Shown: positions 38,282 through 46,706 of the stretch, piece by piece
Numbering within the stretch: position 1 is the stretch's first letter
Layout: every line of letters begins with the position of its first letter
Assembly (NCBI RefSeq): GCF_027706845.1
Contig: NZ_JAQGCZ010000004.1
Span: 613,590 to 677,589, forward strand
DNA: 64,000 nucleotides
From: Mycolicibacterium sp. BiH015
GTDB lineage: Bacteria; Actinomycetota; Actinomycetes; Mycobacteriales; Mycobacteriaceae
Direction: 5' to 3'
Translations under genes and position numbers: made by a program
Notes under the pieces: generated by a model
What the model was told of the DNA's origin: nothing
Seen by the model: only the letters and a program-made list of their open reading frames with translations
Databases searched by the model: none

Positions 38282-40660
38282 CTAGACCATCTCTTTATTG
38301 GTGAGCCACCGCATGATCGGCCAGCCGAGGAACACCGGCAGCCAGCAGGTCAGAATCCTATACAGCAGCACCGAGGGCACCGCCACCGCGGCGGGCACGC
38401 CGAAGGCCGCGAGCCCACCGATCAGCGCCGCTTCTACGGCGCCGACACCGCCGGGGGTCGGAGCGGCCGAAGCCAACGTGCCGCCGACCATCGTCACGAT
38501 CGTGACGGTGATGAAGCTGGCATCCCCGCCGAAGGCCTCGATGCTCGCCCACAGCGCCAGAGCCGATCCGAGAGTTGTTGTCGCACAACCCAAGATGATG
38601 ATCGCCAACCTCTTGGGCTCGCGTGCCAGCAGCACCAGGTCGTCGAGGACCTCTTTGAGCTTCGGCCGTACCGCGGTGCCCAGCCAGCGCCGCAGCTTCG
38701 GCACGAACAGCGAGATACCGACCGCGCCGAGCACCACGCCGGCGATCAGATAGATCACCGTCGCGTCCGGCACGAAACGCGACAGATTCGCCGATGCGCC
38801 CGCAACGGTGCTGAAGATGATCAGCAGGGTGATGTGGGTGATCACCTGCACCGACTGCTGCATCGCCACGGCGGTGGTGGCCCGCAGCGCGCCCAGCCCA
38901 CCCTTCTGCAGGAACCTGGTGCTCAACGCGAGACCGCCCACGCCCGCCGGCGTCGTCGTCGCGGCGAACGTGTTGGCCACCTGCATGACCGACAATGTCC
39001 AGAAACCGACCATGCCGTCTGCGCATGCCCAGAGCGCCGCCGCCGCACCCAGGTACTTCAGCGCCGAGACGAGCAACCCGGCCAACGCCCACCACCAGTT
39101 CGCCGACTGCAGCTCGGAGAAGAACACCGGCACCGAGCTGATGAACGGGTACGCGACGTAGACGAGTGCGACCAGCAGCACGATCTGGATCAGCTGGCTG
39201 CGGGTGAACCGGGTGATCGTCGCCGTCTTGATCTGATCGGCGCCGGTTTGCTGCTTGACCTCGTCGCGGAGGGTGGCCAGCACGCTGCCCGCGTCGCGCA
39301 CCGAGTCCCGAACACGTTTGGGCACAGCGGCTTTCGTCAGTCGTCGCGACGCCGCCAGCACGACGTCGTTGCCGAGGACGGTGATGGCCGCCGCGACGGC
39401 CTTGGGAGCGCCGTAGAGGTCGGCCGACGTGAGGAGAAGTTGGGCGACGTCGGTGTGCAGGTGCGCGTCCGATGCGCCGTACTCGGCGCTGCTGAAACCG
39501 CCGAAAAGCGGCGTGCCGTCGACGACGGTGATCTCGGTGCCGCGCAGATCGCCGTGCGAGATCTGCTGGCTGTGCAGCACACCCAGCGAATCCCACACCC
39601 GGCTCACCGGAATGTCGTCGGCACACGCCGCGATCGGGATTCCGCGGGCGGGCTTGTGCGCGTACATCGTCCAGCCGCGGTCCAAGGTGGCCACCGCGAT
39701 CGGAGACGTGTTGGCCATGCCGAGGTTGCCGACCGCCAGCGCCATCAGCGCGCGATGCTCCACGGCGCGACGCATCGACGGCTGGATCGGCGCGGTCTCG
39801 CTGTCGCGCAGCCGCAGCTTGCGCCAGAACTGGCGCAGGAAGCCGCCCCCGCGCTGATGCGGTCCGTACAGTTCGACGATCGCGCTCTCGCCGTCGGGCC
39901 CGTCCTGGGTTGCCGTCAGGACCATCGGCCCCTGGCCCGCGGGACGGACCACCTGCAGAGCGGACACGGGAAAGCCCCGGCGGGTGACCGCGCGGACCGC
40001 CCCGTCGAGCGGAACCTCCAGCGCCGGAGTGCCGCTGACCAGCACGACCAGTGCGCCGACGAACCACCCGACCGCCAGACCGAGAAGCGACCGGGCCGGG
40101 ACGACCGCGCTGACGACCAGGTGGATCGGCACGAACGCCAGCAACAGTGCCCACCACCAGTGCCGCCACCGCGCGGGCAGCCACGGCCCCGACACCGTCA
40201 GCACCGCCGCCAGCATCGCGATCCACCGCGGGTCGTCGAGAAACTGGGAGAGCAGGGTGTCCAGCCGCTCGGTCAGGTCGAAATGCCAGCGCGGCGCGGC
40301 GATGCCGTTCCCCGTGATCGACAGGGCCAGAATTGCCAGAATGCCCGACGCCGCATAGGCGCCCAGGAGTTTCCACTGCCGCGCGAGGACGAGACCGATC
40401 AGAATGAAGAACGGCAACCCCAGAATGGCGATGCCGTAGATGAGATACACCGTGTTCGACTGGGTCGGGGTGAGGACCCCGACGATTCCGGAGATCGAAC
40501 GCTCCAGCGCGTCCCATTCGTTGCGGGTGATGAGCGAGCTGGTGACGATGACGACCAGGAACAGCCCGGCCAGCGACAGCCGCACGATGTCATTGGTGCG
40601 TCGGGTCAGCGGCTGGAGCAGGTTGCCCGAGACAGCGACGTCCCGCCCGTCAACTCGCAT
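38282..40660 (-). CDS. Large membrane protein: UPF0104/LPG-synthase TM region with kinase-like middle
   Basis: A 792-residue membrane protein. Residues about 25-210 hold five or six hydrophobic helices. Residues about 225-470 are soluble and contain ISHGDLRGTEITVVDGTPLFGGF, similar in pattern to the HGDL catalytic loop and following metal-binding aspartate of aminoglycoside-phosphotransferase/kinase-like folds. Residues about 480-790 are the UPF0104 (lysylphosphatidylglycerol synthase N-terminal-like) flippase region, with TTPAGVGGLALSTRFLQKGG and PTPGGVGAVEAALIGGLAAFG. It may sense or modify a lipid and move it across the membrane; function is not known to me. Confidence 0.8.
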   Translation of the reverse strand: MRVDGRDVAVSGNLLQPLTRRTNDIVRLSLAGLFLVVIVTSSLITRNEWDALERSISGIVGVLTPTQSNTVYLIYGIAILGLPFFILIGLVLARQWKLLGAYAASGILAILALSITGNGIAAPRWHFDLTERLDTLLSQFLDDPRWIAMLAAVLTVSGPWLPARWRHWWWALLLAFVPIHLVVSAVVPARSLLGLAVGWFVGALVVLVSGTPALEVPLDGAVRAVTRRGFPVSALQVVRPAGQGPMVLTATQDGPDGESAIVELYGPHQRGGGFLRQFWRKLRLRDSETAPIQPSMRRAVEHRALMALAVGNLGMANTSPIAVATLDRGWTMYAHKPARGIPIAACADDIPVSRVWDSLGVLHSQQISHGDLRGTEITVVDGTPLFGGFSSAEYGASDAHLHTDVAQLLLTSADLYGAPKAVAAAITVLGNDVVLAASRRLTKAAVPKRVRDSVRDAGSVLATLRDEVKQQTGADQIKTATITRFTRSQLIQIVLLVALVYVAYPFISSVPVFFSELQSANWWWALAGLLVSALKYLGAAAALWACADGMVGFWTLSVMQVANTFAATTTPAGVGGLALSTRFLQKGGLGALRATTAVAMQQSVQVITHITLLIIFSTVAGASANLSRFVPDATVIYLIAGVVLGAVGISLFVPKLRRWLGTAVRPKLKEVLDDLVLLAREPKRLAIIILGCATTTLGSALALWASIEAFGGDASFITVTIVTMVGGTLASAAPTPGGVGAVEAALIGGLAAFGVPAAVAVPSVLLYRILTCWLPVFLGWPIMRWLTNKEMV

Positions 40661-40749
40661 GTGCCAACGATCTCTCCGATTTGGTCGTGAACGGCTATCG
40701 GCTCACCGACAAAATAGCGACTGTTCGGTGACGATCGGTACATGCGGAT

Positions 40750-40784
40750 CCGCCGAGACCGCATCGGCGACGCAGTCTCGGCGG
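40750..40784. terminator. Hairpin with the intergenic-repeat arm sequence
   Basis: Arms ccgccgagaccgc (40750-40762) and gcagtctcggcgg (40772-40784), 12 of 13 paired, 9-nt loop. Just downstream of the small secreted protein gene, so probably its terminator. The arms match the 65-bp element family but the loop is short. Confidence 0.6.
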
Positions 40785-40794
40785 ATGTCGTTGC

Positions 40795-41103
40795 TCAGCG
40801 CACGCTGACGTAGTACACGTAACCGGTGGTCGCCTGCTGGTAGGTCCGATTGCTGAACTCGTCCATGATGGTGCCCCGAACGGCAGGGCCGCGGGTGATG
40901 CGGACGACCTCGGCCTGATCCAACGGCGTGGCCGACAGACGATGCACGAGCACGCGGTTGCCCTCAGCCTCCAGCATGCTGATCGTGGAGACGGCACCGC
41001 CCGCCGGGGCGGCGGCCGCCGGGGCGGCGAGACCGACGACGGCGGCGGCGGCCAGTCCGGCCGCGGCCGCGATGGTCTTGGGGGTGGGCTTGCTGATCTT
41101 CAT
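40795..41103 (-). CDS. Small secreted protein, paralogue A
   Basis: A 102-residue exported protein: signal peptide (residues about 1-35, KTIAAAAGLAAAAVVGLAAPAAAAPA), then a 65-residue mature part with ISMLEAEGNRVLVHRLSATPLDQAEVVRI and a C-terminal YVYYVSVR. GGAGG precedes ATG 41103. It is clearly related to the next gene upstream (ISxLExxGNRVxVxRLSxxPLxxAxVV). No cysteine in the mature protein. Role unknown; such small secreted proteins are common in mycobacteria. Confidence 0.8.
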   Translation of the reverse strand: MKISKPTPKTIAAAAGLAAAAVVGLAAPAAAAPAGGAVSTISMLEAEGNRVLVHRLSATPLDQAEVVRITRGPAVRGTIMDEFSNRTYQQATTGYVYYVSVR

Positions 41104-41193
41104 GGCGGTCCCTCCTCTTTCTGGTGTATTCGGATACCGCTGAATGGTGTCGTCGTCGATAGATTTCGTTACGCGGATAGTTGGAGCGGAAAA

Positions 41194-41235
41194 ACAGTAA
41201 GGGGCGCCCCGCATATGCGGGACGCCCCTTACTGT
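41194..41235 (-). terminator. Strong intrinsic terminator of small secreted gene B
   Basis: A 20-bp stem (arms 41194-41213 and 41216-41235, one mismatch) with a 2-nt loop. On the minus strand it is followed by TTTTT, so it is a rho-independent terminator downstream of the gene at 41244-41528, separating it from its paralogue. Confidence 0.85.
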
Positions 41236-41243
41236 GTGGCGTG

Positions 41244-41528
41244 CTAACGGACGGCGACGTAGACGAGGCCGTACGCCCCGGCGCCGTCGCTGTCGTAGGC
41301 CATTTCCCGGACGTCGGCGCCCGTGCGCACGGAGACCACCGAGGCCTCCTGCAGCGGGACGTCCGACAACCTGTCGACGATCACCCGGTTGCCCAGCTTT
41401 TCGAGCTGGCTGATGGTCTCGCTCGCACTGCCGGGACCTGACGGTCCGGCACTCGCGGCACCGGCCAGCCCGACGGCTGCGGCAGCGAGTCCGGCGGTGA
41501 TGCCGGTGGCGACGGTGAGGTACTTCAT
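41244..41528 (-). CDS. Small secreted protein, paralogue B
   Basis: A 94-residue exported protein: signal peptide (residues 1-28, ending ASA), mature part with ISQLEKLGNRVIVDRLSDVPLQEASVV and C-terminal YGLVYVAVR. It is a tandem paralogue of the 102-residue protein downstream. Function unknown. The intrinsic terminator between them means the two copies are separately expressed. Confidence 0.8.
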   Translation of the reverse strand: MKYLTVATGITAGLAAAAVGLAGAASAGPSGPGSASETISQLEKLGNRVIVDRLSDVPLQEASVVSVRTGADVREMAYDSDGAGAYGLVYVAVR

Positions 41529-41633
41529 GTGTGGTTTCCTGCTCTTCCCTTGTTCGGGTCGGAGCCGTGGAGCGAATCGCGCGGTTCTGACAACGGTTTA
41601 AACCGCCACGAGCCCGAAATCATTTCTGGCGTC

Positions 41634-41698
41634 CCGCCGAGACTGCACTGGCGGCGAAGAAGCTCGAGAACGGGCCGCGTGGAATGCAGTTTCGGCGG
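41634..41698. repeat. 65-bp intergenic inverted-repeat element, copy 2
   Basis: Arms 41634-41647 (ccgccgagactgca) and 41685-41698 (tgcagtttcggcgg) around a 37-nt loop, identical in geometry to the copy at 16285-16349; both loops end tggaa. It abuts the recD stop (41701-41703) and may terminate the recCBD operon. Confidence 0.75.
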
Positions 41699-41700
41699 AA

Positions 41701-43365
41701 CTACCGGGAGGCCAGGCGCCGGGCCAGGCCGGAAGCGCGGGTGGCGCGGCGGCCCACGGCGCCGCGCACCGACGCCTCGGTGCCGACGACCTGGACCCGA
41801 CTCTTGGCGCGGGTGACGGCGGTGTAGAACAGCTCGCGGGTCAGCAGCCGGGAATCCTCGGGCGGCAGCAGCACCGTCACCTCGTCGGCCTGACTGCCCT
41901 GGCTCTTGTGGATCGTCATCGCGAACATCGTGTCGACCTCGCCGAGGCGCCCCGGCGCGAACTGCTGCGGGCCGACATGCGCCCGCAGCCCGTCCGGCGC
42001 CGCGACAACGACGCCCGTGTCGCCGTTGTAGACACCCAACCCGTAGTCGTTGGCCGTCACCAGCAGCGGCCTGCCGGGGTACCACTGCGACCAGATCGAC
42101 TGCCCCGTCCTGTCGGAGAGCCAGCGTTCGACCCGGCGATTCCACTGCCTCACCCCGTAGGGGCCGTTGCGGTGTGCGCACAGCAGCCGGTGCGAGTCCA
42201 GGATGGCCACGGCTGTCGCGGCGTCACCGAGCAGTGCGGCCTCCCGCAGCGCAGCGGCGCGGTCGGCCAGCGGCTCGCGCAAGGCGTCGGACGCGTCATC
42301 GGTGTCGAGCCACGCGACCGCGTCCCCGCCCGCGCGCAGCAGATCGACGGTGGCGTCGGCGTCGCCGGCGCGGATCGCCTGCGCCAGCGACCCGATCGTC
42401 TCCCCGAAGCGGTGCGACGTCTGCAACTCGACGACCCCCGACTTACCGAGGCCTTCCACCAGATCGGCGAGGACGGCGCCGGCGTCGACGGAGGCGAGCT
42501 GGTCGGGATCGCCGACGAACAACAGCCGGGCGTCGGGGCGCACCGCTTCCAGCAGGCGGGCCATCATCGTCAGCGACACCATCGACGTCTCGTCGACCAC
42601 GATCACGTCGTGGGGGAGGCGGTTGCCACGGTGGTGGCGGAATCGCGACGAGGTGTCCGGGCGACTTCCCAGCAGCCGGTGCAGCGTCGTCGCCCGCAGC
42701 CCGGCGAGCCTGGCCTGGTCGACGTCGGCGAGCTTGCCGACCTCGGCCGCGACCGCGTCGGCGAGCCGGGCCGCGGCCTTGCCGGTGGGTGCGGCCAGAG
42801 CCATCCGGGGCGGGGGAGCGCCTGCGATGTCGGCCTGCTCGGCGATCGCGGCGAGCAGCCGGGCGACGGTCGTCGTCTTACCGGTTCCGGGCCCTCCGGT
42901 CAGCACCGTCAGCGGCTGCCGCAGCGCCGCGTCGGCGGCCGCCCGCTGCTCCTCCCACCCGGCGGGGAAGAGACGGTCAAGGTTCGGCACCGTGGCGCGC
43001 GGCGGCGCCGCCAGCAGCGCCAGCACGTCGTCGCACACCTGCTGTTCCTCACGCCAGTAACGGTCGAGGTAGAGCAGATCGGTGGTCGCGTCGGAGTAGA
43101 GGCGCAGCACCTGCTCGCCGGCCAGCGGGCTGGCCTGGACGGCCTCGCACCATTCACGCGGTTCGGGCCACGGCAGCTCGGGCACGCCGACCTGCTCGGC
43201 GATCGATCGCAGATCCACACACACCGACCCGCCCCGCACGGCGCGCACCGCAAGCGCGAGCGCGAGTGCCACCCGGTCGTCGGTGTTGTTACCCAGCGCG
43301 CTCAACCGTTGTGCCACATGAAGATCGGCCGGCTCGAACAGCTCCGCGAAGGCGTCGATCGTCAT
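41701..43365 (-). CDS. recD: Exodeoxyribonuclease V alpha subunit RecD
   Basis: A 554-residue RecD, the 5'-3' helicase of RecBCD. Walker A GGPGTGKTTTV, Walker B region IVVDETSMVS, FVGDPDQLASVDAGAVL, and C-terminal TIHKSQGSQADEV and YTAVTRAKSRV motifs of superfamily 1B. ATG 43365 overlaps the recB stop by ATGA and gives MTIDAFAELFEP, the usual start. In mycobacteria RecBCD serves single-strand annealing rather than the main recombination route, which uses AdnAB. Confidence 0.95.
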   Translation of the reverse strand: MTIDAFAELFEPADLHVAQRLSALGNNTDDRVALALALAVRAVRGGSVCVDLRSIAEQVGVPELPWPEPREWCEAVQASPLAGEQVLRLYSDATTDLLYLDRYWREEQQVCDDVLALLAAPPRATVPNLDRLFPAGWEEQRAAADAALRQPLTVLTGGPGTGKTTTVARLLAAIAEQADIAGAPPPRMALAAPTGKAAARLADAVAAEVGKLADVDQARLAGLRATTLHRLLGSRPDTSSRFRHHRGNRLPHDVIVVDETSMVSLTMMARLLEAVRPDARLLFVGDPDQLASVDAGAVLADLVEGLGKSGVVELQTSHRFGETIGSLAQAIRAGDADATVDLLRAGGDAVAWLDTDDASDALREPLADRAAALREAALLGDAATAVAILDSHRLLCAHRNGPYGVRQWNRRVERWLSDRTGQSIWSQWYPGRPLLVTANDYGLGVYNGDTGVVVAAPDGLRAHVGPQQFAPGRLGEVDTMFAMTIHKSQGSQADEVTVLLPPEDSRLLTRELFYTAVTRAKSRVQVVGTEASVRGAVGRRATRASGLARRLASR

Positions 43366-46300
43366 GCCGCCTCCGCCCCGGCGTCCAGCAGATCGGACAG
43401 CGCCTCGATCAGCGCAGCGGGTGGCTGCCAGGTGAACACCCCCGTCGGATGCCCGTCGATCAGCGGTGTGTCCGCCCCGCACATCCCGCGCACGAACAGA
43501 TACAGCACCCCGCCGATGTGTTCCCGCGGCGAGTATCCGGGCACCCGCCACCGCAGGAACCTATGCAGCACAACGCAGTACAGCAGTGCCTGCAGCGGGT
43601 AATCGGAGTGCAGCATCGCCTCGACGAGCCGGGCCCACCCGTAATCCGCGGCGCTCAACGGCCGGCCCGGTTCACCCAGCCAGTTCGTCTTGTAGTCGAC
43701 CACGACGTAGCGGCCGTCGACACGCAGCACGGCGTCCAGCGAGCCGTTGAGATAGCCCTTCAACGGCTGGGCGGCCAGCGCGCTGCCGGTCAACCGGTCG
43801 GCATAGGCTGCCAGGGGGTCGTCGGAGGGCAGGTGCTCGCCGAGCAGGCGGCCGACATCGGCCAGGGAGATCACCGGGGCCGTTCCGCGCCGGTCGCCCC
43901 CGGCCAACGGAAACTCGAACTCCAACTCCCGCAGCCGGTCTCGCAAACCGATGTCGCGCAGCGACACGCCGGGCAACAGCGGCCCCAGCGGAGTGTCGTG
44001 CATCGGCACCATCGCCGCGGCGAGGTCGCTCGGTGCGACGTCGACCGGCCACCACAGCGAGTGCTCTGCGATCCTGGCCTGCAATTCGGCGGCGAGATCG
44101 GCGGCGAACGGGTCGGCCGTCTCGAGGACGGCGTGCACCAGGGTGCCGAACGTCGCGCCCATCGGGAGCTCGCCCATCGGGGACGGTACCCCGGGGGTTT
44201 CGGGATCGGCAGGCGGCTCGGGAAGCGGCACCTCGCCGGCCTCGTCGTCGAGTTCGACGACCTCGGGTTCGCTGCTCACGCCCGGCGCGGCTTCGGCGGC
44301 CCGCACGAGTCCCGAGTAGGACGTCCGCCGCCACGAGACGTCGATACGGCGGTGGAAGTGTCGCGCTCTGACTTCGTCGGGGGGAGGCGGCAATTCGATG
44401 TCAGCCAGGGGGGCCACGATCGACTCCTCGAGGACCGGTCCGCCCCGGTCCGCCCACTCGCGCAGCAGCGCCATCGCGTCGGGATCGTCGATCCGCGGGG
44501 GATCACAGCGGTCCGGTACCACCGGGTCACCGGGTGCACGGCCGCGCAGCAGTCGCGACAGTCCGCCGTTGGGTTCGTCGTTGGACGGCGCCCACCACGC
44601 CACCACCTGAGACTGTGCGCGGGTCATCGCGACGTAGGTGAGGCGGACGTCATCTCCGGCCGCCTCCCGCCGGCCCTGCTGCTGCACCGCCGTGAAATCG
44701 GGGCTGAGCTCGCCGCCGATGTGCAGGCAGCGGGTGTCCCCGTCGTGGAACATCGTCACGTCGCGGTTCTGAATGTTGCGGTTGAACGCGAACGGCAGGT
44801 ATACCACCGGAAACTGCAGGCCCTTGCTCACCCACACGGTCATGATCTGCACCGCCGCGGCGTCGCTGTCCAGGCGTCGGTTGCGCTCTGTTGTCCCCCC
44901 GCGGGCTCCACCCTTCTCGCCTCGCTGCGCGCGCAACCAGTCACGTAGCGCCGGCAGGCTGAAGTGCTCGCGGTGGGCGGTGTCGTGCAGCACCTGGGTC
45001 AGGTGGGCGAGGTCGGTCATGTGCCGCTCGCCGTCGACCCAGGACAGCACCCGCTCGTCCATGCCGCGCAGCTGCGCCGCCGCGAACACCGCCGCAACAC
45101 CTCGTTCGCGCGCGAAGTCGGCCCACATGCGTAACGTCTCGGCAACCTCATCGGTCAATGAATCACCGTGGCGTACAAGGTCTTCTGCGGTGTTGCCGAA
45201 GAACATCGTCGTCGCCGCGGCCCGCACCAACCCGGAGCGGTGCGGCTGATCGAAGGCCTCGAGCAGGCACAGCCAGTCGTCGGCCGCCGGCGAGCTGAAC
45301 ACGTCCGAGTCGCCGGTGTAGACGGCGGGCACCCCGGCCCGGGTGAGTGCGTCGAAGCAGGCGTGACCGTCGCGGTGGCTCTCCACGATCACCGCGATGT
45401 GCCGTGGCTCAAGCGTGTCGCCGCAGAACGTGGCCCCGCTCGCCAGTAGCGACTTGACGTCAGCCGCCAGGTCCTCTGGGATGTGCCGGCGCAGTGTGTC
45501 GATCGGGATGACGCGGTCGGGTCTGGTGCCGAACTGGTCCCGGTGGACCACCCGCAGCCGGAACGGCGCGTTGTGCGGCGCACCCTGGAGACGGTGCTCG
45601 GCGTGGTTCGCCTCGACCTGGTGTACGACGATCCGCGGATCGCCGAGCTGGGCGCCGCGCATGACGGCCTGCAGGCTGTCGACCAGAGGGCCGTCGCTGC
45701 GGTAGTTGGTGCCAAGGGTCTTGCGCACACCTGCGGTCGACGCGGCGTGCAGGTAGGTGACGATGTCGCCACCCCGGAATGCGTAGATGGCCTGCTTGGG
45801 ATCACCGATCAGGATCACCGTGGAGCGTCCGCTGAATGCGCGGTCGATCACCTGCCACTGCACCGGATCCGTGTCCTGGAACTCGTCGACCATCACAATC
45901 GACCACCGGCGCTGCATCCGTGCTCTGGCCGGAGAATCCGGCGCCTCCAGCGCGTCGGCAAGCCGTGACAGCAGATCGTCGTAGTGCAGGATGCCGAGCT
46001 TGCGTTTGCGCGTTTCCAGCTCCGCGCAGACCGCTTTCGCGAACTGCACCCGGACCGCGGGATCGGAGCCGGGCGCCGGATCCCGCGGCCTCAGCTCGGT
46101 GTGCGCGTTGGCGACGACTTCGCGCGCCAGGCTCAGTGCGGCGTCGTAGGACAGAAGCGGTTCGTCGCGTTGCTGCCCGAAATGGGCCAGGTACACGTCG
46201 TCGACGATCTCGGCCACCAGATCGTCGAGGCTCTCGACCAGCTCGACGCCGGAATCCGTGTCACCGGCCACGCCGAGTGAGCGCAGCACCAGCTGACAGA

Positions 46301-46706
46301 ACTGATGCGTGGTGGCGATCGTCGCAGCGTCGAAACCGGCCAACGCATCGCGCAGCCGACGCTTGCGCTCCGTGCGCTCCTCGGTGGAGCCGGCCACCAG
46401 GTGCGCGACGATCGCGTTGTCGGCCGACGGATCGTCGAAAGCGCGCAGTGCGTCCCGGATCTGGCTGCGCACCCGTTCCCGCAGCTCCTGACTGGCCGCG
46501 CGGCCGAACGTGATCAACAGCATCTGGTCCAGGGTCGCCACACCTTCGGCGACGTAGCGAGTGACGAGCCCGGCGAGGGTGAACGTTTTTCCTGTCCCTG
46601 CACTGGCTTCCAGCACTGTCGTGGTCCGCGGCGAGGGCAGCGGGCCGAGCAGATCGAACGGCTCCACCCTTTCGGTTGGCTCCGTCTTTTCGGAAGGTCC
46701 CGTCAT
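43362..46706 (-). CDS. recB: Exodeoxyribonuclease V beta subunit RecB
   Basis: A 1114-residue RecB: UvrD-type helicase (Walker A EASAGTGKTFTLAGL; VDEFQDTDPVQWQVI; IGDPKQAIYAFRGGDI; VSKGLQFPVVYLP; YVAMTRAQSQVVAWW) followed by a C-terminal nuclease domain with VVVDYKTNWLG, the Asp-Lys active site motif. ATG 46706 overlaps the recC stop by ATGA. It provides the 3'-5' motor and nuclease of the complex. Confidence 0.96.
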   Translation of the reverse strand: MTGPSEKTEPTERVEPFDLLGPLPSPRTTTVLEASAGTGKTFTLAGLVTRYVAEGVATLDQMLLITFGRAASQELRERVRSQIRDALRAFDDPSADNAIVAHLVAGSTEERTERKRRLRDALAGFDAATIATTHQFCQLVLRSLGVAGDTDSGVELVESLDDLVAEIVDDVYLAHFGQQRDEPLLSYDAALSLAREVVANAHTELRPRDPAPGSDPAVRVQFAKAVCAELETRKRKLGILHYDDLLSRLADALEAPDSPARARMQRRWSIVMVDEFQDTDPVQWQVIDRAFSGRSTVILIGDPKQAIYAFRGGDIVTYLHAASTAGVRKTLGTNYRSDGPLVDSLQAVMRGAQLGDPRIVVHQVEANHAEHRLQGAPHNAPFRLRVVHRDQFGTRPDRVIPIDTLRRHIPEDLAADVKSLLASGATFCGDTLEPRHIAVIVESHRDGHACFDALTRAGVPAVYTGDSDVFSSPAADDWLCLLEAFDQPHRSGLVRAAATTMFFGNTAEDLVRHGDSLTDEVAETLRMWADFARERGVAAVFAAAQLRGMDERVLSWVDGERHMTDLAHLTQVLHDTAHREHFSLPALRDWLRAQRGEKGGARGGTTERNRRLDSDAAAVQIMTVWVSKGLQFPVVYLPFAFNRNIQNRDVTMFHDGDTRCLHIGGELSPDFTAVQQQGRREAAGDDVRLTYVAMTRAQSQVVAWWAPSNDEPNGGLSRLLRGRAPGDPVVPDRCDPPRIDDPDAMALLREWADRGGPVLEESIVAPLADIELPPPPDEVRARHFHRRIDVSWRRTSYSGLVRAAEAAPGVSSEPEVVELDDEAGEVPLPEPPADPETPGVPSPMGELPMGATFGTLVHAVLETADPFAADLAAELQARIAEHSLWWPVDVAPSDLAAAMVPMHDTPLGPLLPGVSLRDIGLRDRLRELEFEFPLAGGDRRGTAPVISLADVGRLLGEHLPSDDPLAAYADRLTGSALAAQPLKGYLNGSLDAVLRVDGRYVVVDYKTNWLGEPGRPLSAADYGWARLVEAMLHSDYPLQALLYCVVLHRFLRWRVPGYSPREHIGGVLYLFVRGMCGADTPLIDGHPTGVFTWQPPAALIEALSDLLDAGAEAA

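Noticed and set aside
38195..40690. 831-codon plus-strand open frame
   Set aside because: Antisense to the large membrane protein; composition is Arg/Gln/Asp repeats typical of GC-rich shadow frames.
42174..44948. 924-codon plus-strand open frame
   Set aside because: Antisense to recD and recB; Arg/Pro-rich without motifs, while both minus-strand genes have full helicase signatures.
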